64,000 bases of DNA from Hydractinia symbiolongicarpus (Eukaryota; Cnidaria; Hydrozoa; Anthoathecata; Hydractiniidae): NCBI RefSeq assembly GCF_029227915.1, contig NC_079887.1, positions 22,627,650 to 22,691,649 of the forward strand, in the 5' to 3' direction. The notes under the pieces were generated by a model, which saw only the letters and a program-made list of their open reading frames with translations, ran no database searches and was not told the DNA's origin. This document shows positions 56,408 to 64,000 of this stretch, in pieces. The position numbers and the translations under genes are program-made. Every line of letters begins with the position of its first letter. Position 1 is the stretch's first letter.

Positions 56408-57240
56408 AAAGAGCTGCTAATTACAGTTAATTACGGTAATTAACATTTTCGGACCTAGATGTAGGTAACTACTTCTTCTGTAGGGCTGGTAACTAAAACT
56501 CAGGCAGTTGATACGAGATGCTGTTTATGTTTGTTGTGTTCTACACTGTTGATGGTTTCTTTAATCTTCCTGGCCATAGCTCTGGATTCTCTGTCAATAA
56601 TTTTCTTCTCATCCCAATTTAACTGATGACTTTTGCTCCAGCTGTGGTCCGCAATTTCGTTCTTTTTCACATCTCCGTTTCTCACTGCGCGCATATGTTC
56701 TTGTACTCGTTGCTTAAACTTTCTTTTTGTTTTATATATATACACTGCATCAAAATCTTTACAAGGGATTTTGTAAACAACATTGCTTTGTTCTTCCAGG
56801 TTTATTTTCTCTTTTGGTTTAGACAAAGTGCTTCTTAGGGTGTCTTTAGAGTTAAGAATGCATTTGATCTTGTGTTGCCTTTAAACTCGACGAAGGATCT
56901 CGCTGGTACCTGGTACGAAGGGTAGGAATGCTGATGCGATAAATTCCTCTGATGTTTCCTTATTGTCTCCTTACATCTTCTCTTCATTTTATTTTCTACT
57001 TGAGTGATGACTTTATGACTGTCCCCATTTGCGATTAATGCATTTCTTACACATCAAATTTCTTCTTTCCTCTCCTGTTTGTCACTGACTACGCTGTTGG
57101 CACGATTCAGTAATGAAGATATGACATTTTCTTTGCAAGATTTCTGATAGTTTGATTCGAAGTTAAGGTACTGGTCAGTGTGTGTTGGTTTACGAGACAC
57201 TGCAACTGAAATGGAACCATTCATGCGTTTGACCAAAGTG
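56408..57240 (-). pseudogene. Penelope-like retroelement fragment (RT end and GIY-YIG domain)
   Basis: 57236-57054 reads VKRMNGSISVAVSRKPTHTD then QYLNFES and NRANSVVSDKQERKEEI, the end of a Penelope-like reverse transcriptase. 56826-56500 reads NVVYKIPCKDFDAVYIYKTK then RKFKQRVQEHMRAVRNGDV, the GIY-YIG endonuclease found in these elements, here with YIYKT in place of the usual YIGET. The two parts are in different frames with decay between. A pseudo-LTR-like segment follows at 56483-56410. Confidence 0.88.
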
Positions 57241-57350
57241 ACTTTGCTAAACTATCATGTTCAAGAAATGATAAACTTTCCACAGTAATAGAATACTGAA
57301 GAGACAAACCGAAATAATATCTTCAATAATAGCAAGTATTCATGTTTCTT

Positions 57351-57585
57351 CATCATCATCATCATTCATCATTATTGGCTTAACATCCGTTTTCCATGTT
57401 AGCATGGGTTGGACAGGGTATATTAATGACCCTCTTCCAATCTGATCTAGACTGTGTTAGATCTAAACTCAACTTCCTCTATATCAAGTCTGTCCTTATA
57501 ACCTCCTGCCAAGTCTTTCTCGGTCTGCCTCTGGGCTTAGCCCCAGGAACTATTAAGTCTTCAGCTTTAAGCTTTCTTAACAAAT
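57351..57585 (-). mobile_element. 5'-truncated LINE 3' end with CAT/ATG tail
   Basis: Nearly identical to the 3' terminal 230 bases of the LINE at 44564 (GGTCTGCCTCTGGGCTTAGC, CTAGACTGTGTTAGA, GCATGGGTTGGACAGG), with a (CAT)n tail on the plus strand at 57351-57371. Same orientation as the intact copy. Confidence 0.9.
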
Positions 57586-58619
57586 ATTATTCATGAGTTT
57601 GAGACAAGTGGGGGATGTTTAAACTTGTGAATAACAAACAGAAGAACGGAGCATTTAAACTAGTAACTCTTTGTTCTTTACTTCCTCATCTCTGATAACA
57701 GATAAAAAATTATATATACGAAAGAAAGTTTTTAGATACGCGTTTTTCCTTTTATCTACGGAATAAGCAATCGCTCTAACGCATGCAAAGACATGCCTAA
57801 TTCTGAGATATAGCTATAAGCTGCTCCAGTTCCACAAAAAGTTTGCAATAGGACTTGTGACAACTTCAATGTTGTATGTCTTGAAAACAAATCAAAATTA
57901 TTTTTGTAATTTGTAAAAACTTAAAAGAGTTGATTTTCAATTACTTTTTTTTAAGTGGGAGGTAAGATTTAAAATCTCTGCACATCTAGACAAAGGCATG
58001 TCACTGGCAGATTTAGGGTATATATGTCAAGCTAGTCAATTAAATGGTAAATTAAAATTAATGTCTTTGTTTTTCTTTAATATAACTCGCGAGTAACATA
58101 TATTTTTTTAAAGATTTACTTGCGAGTAGTTTAATTATTGATTACTCTTATTTATTTTTCTCGCACTCGCATTGTACTCTCACTCTGAATTATTTTACTC
58201 ACATTTATTTGTTCTCGTACTCTCAAAGATGTGTAGCTTTACTCGCGTTCGGCACTTTATATTATTCCTGTGCGCCTTTATTGAACAGAACATTATTTAT
58301 TTTGGTGTGCAATTAGTGCACGACTGAGGTATTTAGTGGGTTTTTTTGGCGTGCGAAGAACATTCAAACATTGCGTGTGTGGGCGTGTGCGCGTGCGATC
58401 GCACGCCATTCCTGACGAGGCCTGCTTTGAAAGCCATAAGTTTATCTGGTTTTGAAAATATCATTAAAATTTTGGGTACTTTGCCTCTCACGACCTGCCA
58501 GTGTGAGAGATCTTTTTCAGCTATGCGAAGGTTGAAAGATTACATAACGTCTATCATGGTGTCTGACAGATTGAATGGAATTGCATTAATGCATATTCAT
58601 AAATAAATTATATATATAT

Positions 58620-61590
58620 AGCTACTGTTATAAAACATTTTCCTTCTACCAATAGGAGGCTGTCTTTTTCATAACTAGTTTAGAAATTTATTTATTTACA
58701 TTTTTTTATTTTCCTCCTCCCCTAGCTATATATTGCGTTATGTTCTGCCTTATACTTTTTTGTTTCTTTCTCTTCTTATATATTTTGTTTTCCCTATCAC
58801 CCTTCCCTACGTGTATAATTTACAGCCGTGTTAATTTGCTTTAAAGTTTTGTCTTGCTTATAAAAAGTGATACATTGTTACAAAAGTTTTTATCAATTCT
58901 TTCATCATTGTTGACTAGATTATACTACTATAGCAAGATGAAAAATGTTATTTTATTCATGGTTTGGTTCCTTTTTTTGTTCATGGCTGCTGGCTCCACT
59001 TGTGGTATACGAAGAAAGCAGAACTTGTGGATATAAAAACTTCAAATTTAGTAAAAACATTACTTGGCTTAACTGTCTGATATGGTAACTTAATTGCTGT
59101 AGTTCCCAATAAAAACACAAACTTGGAATAGAAAATTTATTTCAATTTTGTAAGAATAAACTTAGTATAATTTGGCGGAATCGGGTGAGGATGCTAGGCT
59201 GGAGAGAAGATATTGTCTCAAGCTCATGTGCTTGTTCCCAATAAATTCGCTCTTCTCCACTACATCCACAATAATTTAACCTGACTGTGCAATACCATTA
59301 TAAATGTCGCAAAATGTTCATAAAAAATCATAAAAACGGCATCGTAGAAGCCAAGAGATCACCATACATCGTTTAAAAATCATGAAAACAGGATCATAGA
59401 AAATTAAAAGGTCGCCGTAGATGGTGTAGATTGAACCTATGAATATGCAATTTTGCTAGTCTTTTTAAAGTCAACCTTGTATATTTTACTTCTTTTATTT
59501 CTGGCTTTGTGTAAAGTTCGTATCATTTCTTTGTATTTTAAAAAAATTTGTTTAATTCTTTTGTTTCTGGTTTTGTATTGAAATAATTATGCGCAATTAC
59601 GCCGGTACTTTTGAAGTTCGTTTCAAGATTGTTTAGCAATTTACTTCGTTCAAAGTTCGTATCATTTCATTTTGTATGATAAAAAAACTTCGTTTAAGTT
59701 CATATCATATATTAAAAAAGTTTGTATAAACTTCGTTTACATTTTTTATTTTAAACGAAGCACTTCATATGACATTCGTTTAACAAAATGAAGTACTTCA
59801 TAGCGTTCGTATAATTATACGAAAAAAAATACAAACATTTAGAGACGACCCCAAGGGATCGGTCCCACAGGAGTGGTTTTCGTTAGTTCTTTGCTGCAAT
59901 TATGCTACAATTAGAAAGTCTTCTAAGAAACCAGGGGATATAAATACATTTTACATGGGGTGATGGTACAGAGGGAAAACCTTAGTTCATTTAAATAAAC
60001 CCAACAATGCATGTGTTATATTTTTGTGGCAGAAAAACCAGCCTGGCCAGAAAAGATGACAAGGAAGCTACAGAAGGATTAACTATATTTATTGGGATCT
60101 TTGGAAAAAAACTAGCTAGCCATCTGTACTACCTGTTATAGATTTTTTAACAGGTCGGCAGATGGGTTTCATGACTGTGGATGGGATAGTAATGTTCTAC
60201 CCAATCTTGGAACGCGCCTCGTCTTAAGACCGGCCAGGCCAATCTTCCGACAGTGACAAATGGGTGGCCAGTCTTAAGACTGGACTGCCCAATCTATGGA
60301 CGTACATGCCCAATCGTAGAACAATTGTGAAAGACAAACAGAAGAATAAGAATTTTTAGAATTTACCTCTTAATAGGAACTTTAAATTAAAACTTTTCTT
60401 GGAAAATCAAAAGGCCAAAAATTTATATATACCATGTACTATATGCTTAAAAAAATTGAATCTACTCAATCATATTACCCTGCCCAGTCTTACTGGGCAA
60501 TTTTATGTCCAAAGATTGGGCAGCGTCCTAAGATTGGGCAGAACAGTAAAGTAAAAAGTAAAAAAACAGACATGGCTATTTTCTAGTGGCAATCTGAGTA
60601 TGGACTTCACACCTAAAATAGGATTTATATCATTAAATCATATGCCTTGATTTTCATTTAATACAAAACACACTCCTTGTTTTTTTTAAAAATTTATAAA
60701 ATCCAATATACATTTTAGCTAGCTGGCTGCGTTTAATTTTTTCCCCGTCGGGCTTTGGGGAAATTCCCACACCATGTCTACTAGGTTCGGCAAAATATGC
60801 ATGCGAAAACGCAGAATATCATGAAAACGAGATTAGTTATGAGTGAGCAGCTTGCCCCGTTTATAAACAGGGCAGGGACTGGGTCATGGGACTGGGTCAG
60901 ACCCTTCTCCCCCAAAGACCATATTTAGGACCTTAATAATTTGTCCCCATACCATATGCTACAAACTCCTTTGCACAAACATTCTCTAACATAGCGGAAT
61001 GTCATAAAAAACGAACATAATCGGGACCGACCGGCTTTGATATCATTCGTCATCACTTCTGACAAGCCAATAGCCCTGGTGGCGAAGTTGTGTTGTTCTC
61101 AAATGAAACGAAATTTCGTGAAAACTAAATTTTCGGATTCGCAAGTTTAATAACTTTTCAGCAAACTTAATTTCCGCAAAACCATAAATTTAGGTCTTCC
61201 CCAAAAATTTCACCAATTTTCCTTCTGTATATGCACTGCTGATGTCAGCAAAAAATCTAAAGCAACCTATTTTTTCCATTGTTCTTCTTCCTTAGTGGAT
61301 TTTTCCACGGGCGAGACTCTTTATTCGCTATGCCAATCACAGCCTGACTTGGCGCCAGTCATTTTATCAGCGTTTATAATCCGGTCACCAAATCGGGCCA
61401 TGCGTACATAATCCGACCGTCCTGTTTATAAACAGACAATCTGAAAAGAAAAGACCTGTCTGGTTAGTTATAGTTCCTCAGTTTGTTTTTACACGACTTT
61501 ATTTTGACAAATAAAACAATTTGTATCATTACTTTCTGACTAACTTTAGTTAACGATGGCTTGTCACCATTTTAAAGAGTTTTACCGTAA
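58620..61590. other. Gene-poor stretch
   Basis: No supported gene. A degenerate repeat of GTTCGTATCATTTC / CTTCGTTTAA phrases fills about 59515-59825. At 60210-60310 there is a cluster of CAGTCTTAAGAC(T/C)GG phrases including a perfect 16-bp palindrome at 60268-60283. A lone GTGGATTTTTCCACGGG hairpin at about 61293 recalls the Helentron-like family. Confidence 0.5.
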
Positions 61591-61640
61591 TATTCAATTG
61601 CAGTAAAACATTTCCTTTTCACTGCAGTTGATTTACGTAG

Positions 61641-61810
61641 TGTATATTCGTACGCACTTTTGCCCATTTTTGCGTATGTATATGTTCATCCGCTATTCGT
61701 ACGTAAAGTGCTTTAGGGTTAGGATTCTTTTTCCTTTTTTCTACGTATGAATAGCGCTACGCACTATTAATACGCACTTTATGTCATATTAAAGTGCGTA
61801 CGAATATACA
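61641..61810. mobile_element. 170-bp MITE with 20-bp perfect TIRs
   Basis: Starts TGTATATTCGTACGCACTTT and ends with its exact reverse complement. It sits inside an interspersed repeat whose other copy at about 12560-12770 lacks it. GTTGATTTACGT occurs on both sides (61627-61638 and 61815-61826) but once in the empty copy. Confidence 0.82.
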
Positions 61811-61992
61811 GTTCCGTTGATTTACGTGGTCATTTCTTCAAAGAATTTTTAAAGTTTGGCTACCAAACAGACACAGTGTACTAGCTAAGTGTAAAAAAAT
61901 TTGCATGTTTTAATAATTTTTGATCTAGAATGCAAATATGTCATTTTTGTTGAAAATGATTAAAAAATTTCAAGCATGTTAATCTGGAGTCG

Positions 61993-62056
61993 CAAGAGTA
62001 GAGTAGCTAGCTAGCTAAACTAGCTAGCTAGCTATAGATAGATTAGATAGATAGAT
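61993..62056. repeat. GCTA / GATA tetranucleotide run
   Basis: AGCTAGCTAGCTAAACTAGC then TATAGATAGATTAGATAGAT: a GCTA array passing into GATA. Confidence 0.85.
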
Positions 62057-62162
62057 GTGCATATTTTACATGGCTAGCCTCACAAATATTGAGGGATATA
62101 GCTACCCTGTCTTTTATTTCCAGGAGGGGCCATGGCTTGATGGAGAGTCCTAGAGTATTTAA

Positions 62163-62626
62163 GAGGGTGCCTATAAGCCGCAAACGCCTGCATATATACG
62201 GGCGAGTTCAGGCGACTTTTCGAATAAAATTGGCGTTTGCCCCCTGAAATCGCCCGCACTTTCCCCAAATCGCCCGGAACATTCCCGAAATGCAATTCCT
62301 TGTAACAAACCATGCGGACGATATTTGGGAAGAAGGTGCTTGAAGAGGAGTTAATATAGTTTATATATAAGTTATTTATAAAGTAAACTTTAACAAAAAC
62401 CATCAAAAACAGTTGTTTTAAGAACTTCACTACCACATAGTAAGTTTATTTTAATTTTTATAGTTTTTTTGAATCACATAAGTGTCTGGTTTTTTTTCTT
62501 TTTCAGGCATTATTCGGGCCTATGCGGGTTTTTTTGGGCGAATCCTTATATTTTTTTCAAAACGCCGAACTCGCCCGAAAACGGCCGCACTTTTTACGGC
62601 GTATGCGACTTATCGGCACCCTCGTG
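62163..62626. mobile_element. ~464-bp TIR element, 9-bp TSD
   Basis: Left end GAGGGTGCCTATAAGCCGCA; right end in reverse complement GAGGGTGCCGATAAGTCGCA. Similarity continues for about 60 bases (CGGGCGAGTT in both). AGTATTTAA is found immediately left (62154-62162) and right (62627-62635), a 9-bp duplication as made by Mutator-like transposases. Three bases (GTG) lie between the right TIR and its duplication. Open frames inside are not genes. Confidence 0.75.
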
Positions 62627-62639
62627 AGTATTTAATGCT

Positions 62640-62869
62640 CATTTTGAGCTACGCAGACCCATTTAGGGCTCGCGCTCTACTAGACAACTCCCAGCAACAT
62701 CCAACGGCCCACTCAGTGTGCCATCTCCCCAATTTCCCTCACATGGTTTGGGTTAACCCGAGGCTATGGTAACATTCACTCGCCCATGTTGAATAGCCGT
62801 CAAGAGAAATCGAACCCTGGTCTCCTGCACAGAGTACGAGAGCTATAACCACTAATCTACGGCGCCATA
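62640..62869 (-). mobile_element. tRNA-derived SINE with conserved central domain
   Basis: Read on the minus strand from 62866: GGCGCCGTAGATTAGTGGTT carries an A box and GGGTTCGATTTC a B box of a tRNA-related polymerase III promoter. It is followed by a body with GATGGCACACTGAGTGGGCC, GTTGGATGTTGCTGGGAG and GTAGAGCGCGAGCCC. The tRNA part would not fold as a functional tRNA. Conserved body blocks of this kind are known in several metazoan SINE superfamilies; I cannot name which. Confidence 0.68.
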
Positions 62870-63053
62870 AACTAGCTAGCTGCGATTCGGTTCAGCTCTG
62901 TTGCCGTAGTGATGATTGACATTTTTCTTAATTGACGAATCACATTTGTGCTACATCTGCCATTTTTAAAATTCCGCTGGGTGAAAACAAACCTAGTTCG
63001 TAGGGCTTTTTAACGTACTGAGAAATCTTTTTTAGTTGCCCGAGAAATCTTTT

Positions 63054-63284
63054 TTAGCTGCCAAGATATATATTTTTGCCTGGTGGTTCCATAGCAATAC
63101 TATCTGGCTTTTTATAAGCCAACTCTGGAAATATTGGTTGAAGTAGTTCTGTATCACTAAAAGGTGAGGAGAAATTACTAATCTTTATTCGCAAATTTTC
63201 ATCAATTTCCTTTTTGATTTTATTGTCTAAGTCATCGTCTATTGCAATAGTTTTATCATTCTGAATACTGTCATGCCGAAGCAT
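63054..63284 (-). CDS. Hypothetical 76-residue ORF
   Basis: ATG at 63284 (MLRHDSIQNDKTIAIDDDLD) to a TAA at 63054. Composition is protein-like: acidic and lysine-rich start, then PIFPELAYKKPDSIAMEPPG. There is no hydrophobic segment and no family I recognise. It could be a terminal exon or a mobile-element fragment. Confidence 0.25.
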   Translation of the reverse strand: MLRHDSIQNDKTIAIDDDLDNKIKKEIDENLRIKISNFSSPFSDTELLQPIFPELAYKKPDSIAMEPPGKNIYLGS

Positions 63285-63409
63285 AGTTGTAGTGAGACAT
63301 AAATATAAAGACGGTGATACACGATCCGATTAATCGAATTCGATTTGTCGAAATTATATTGAGCATTAACATAAATTAAACATATTTTTAATAATTTCTC
63401 TTCGATAAA

Positions 63410-64000
63410 ATAACTGCTGTATTTCATTCTGAAATGACAAAAAATGTTCCATTGTAGGTTAAAATCACCATAATTCATTTTGAAATGACAAGAAAAAGAC
63501 TTAAAAAGCTAAAAAAACGGCATGTCCAGAAAACATCCTGTCAAAGCTTTAATATTGCTGCATTTCCCCCTAAAATGACAAGAAAAAACCAACACCATAG
63601 TGTATACCGCCCTATTACTGCCACCATCCTAATATGGACCAACTTGGCAATGATGGGATGGCCTGAAACAATTATTTTTTGATACTTACGCATGGTGATT
63701 ATGCAAAAGCTTAAAAATCAGCATATTTATTCAAAAATGACAAGAAAATAACCCAAAAAATCTTAAAATTCACTGTATTTTGTTCTGAAATGACAAGGGA
63801 ATGTTCCATCGTAGCTTAAAAATTGCTGTATTTTGTACAATAAAAAGACCCTAAGAAGCATAAAATTGCTATATCTCGTTCTAACATGTCTAGAAAATGC
63901 CCCACGCAAACACAGACCCTGTGATGCTTAAATATTGATTTCTTTCATTCTAAAATAACAGGAACATCTCATTGTAAATAAAATTTGCATATTTTGTTCT
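63410..64000. repeat. Degenerate satellite-like array running off the right edge
   Basis: A unit of about 55-65 bases built on (T/C)TGTATTT(C/T)(A/G)TTCTGAAATGACA, then AGAAAATGTTCCAT(T/C)GTAGCTTAAAAATTG recurs at about 63413, 63470, 63565, 63725, 63776, 63830, 63870 and 63945. Copies are diverged and some are interrupted. Confidence 0.7.

Larger units (their letters stand above)
56310..58425. mobile_element. TIR element inserted in the hAT relic, 3-bp TSD
   Basis: Ends are GCAGGCCTCGTCAGGAA and its exact reverse complement (17 bp), flanked by TTT at 56307-56309 and 58426-58428. Inside are a Penelope-like fragment and a LINE 3' end, plus sequence I do not recognise. A 3-bp duplication would fit CACTA/EnSpm-like elements, but the ends are not CACT(A/G), so the superfamily stays open. 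Confidence 0.65.
55900..58606 (+). pseudogene. hAT transposase relic split by a nested TIR element
   Basis: The right part, 58429-58606, reads LKAISLSGFENIIKILGTLP then LTTCQCERSFSAMRRLKDYI and ends GIALMHIHK, the C-terminal dimerisation region of hAT transposases. The left part, ending at 56309, reads LSFDNELDLLEN, a frame slip, then WIEESHPDKIFDT, which is the segment expected just upstream in these proteins. Between them is an insertion (56310-58425). Joining the flanks is in keeping with one original gene. Sequence left of 56200 is only tentatively part of it. Non-functional. Confidence 0.72.

Noticed and set aside
62797-62869. Functional tRNA gene on the minus strand
   Set aside because: A and B boxes are present but the anticodon arm and acceptor pairing are poor and a SINE body follows.

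Overview
The window is eukaryotic: AT-rich DNA (roughly two thirds A+T by eye), genes split into many short exons with clean GT-AG junctions, and intergenic and intronic space packed with old mobile elements. Gene families (a pair of TNF-receptor-like proteins with a death-fold tail, metazoan MED11, AP4M1 and PELO) and repeat content (Helentron-like tandem elements, RTE-type LINE, Penelope-like and hAT relics, tRNA-derived SINE) suggest an early-branching animal. I favour a cnidarian, probably a hydrozoan, but that is inference from style and not proven.

Layout. (1) 1-11005, minus strand: one large gene whose 3' end lies beyond the left edge. It reads Pro-rich N-terminus, SAM domain, two Ras-association-like modules, then a long coiled coil built from phase-0 exons of about 96 nt. 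(2) 11.0-13.6 kb: intergenic, with a truncated LINE 3' end. (3) 13.6-26.4 kb, plus strand: four housekeeping genes head to tail: PELO (15 exons, complete), an atypical dual-specificity phosphatase (single coding exon), MED11 (2 exons) and AP4M1 (single exon). (4) 26.4-30.1 kb: intergenic with foldback elements. (5) 30.1-51.4 kb, minus strand: two tandem paralogous TNFR-like receptor genes, resolved to complete in-frame models of 441 and 551 residues. The second hosts an intact 1063-codon LINE ORF in an intron, and a ~300-bp tandem repeat plus Helentron-like elements in another. (6) 51.4-64 kb: a mobile-element graveyard holding a LINE fragment with a GAT/GTT microsatellite, a Penelope-like fragment with a degenerate hammerhead-like motif, an hAT transposase split by a nested TIR element, two short TIR elements, a SINE and a satellite-like array.

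Functionally, PELO (ribosome rescue), MED11 (Mediator head) and AP4M1 (AP-4 trafficking) are unrelated housekeeping genes that happen to be neighbours. The most interesting biology is the TNFR-like tandem pair: matched exon architecture, the same 18-cysteine ectodomain and the same C-terminal HVSHEDG ending, but the first paralog lacks exactly 58 codons from the middle of the death-like domain. Exon coordinates were worked out by hand from splice sites and phase; boundaries noted as uncertain are stated.
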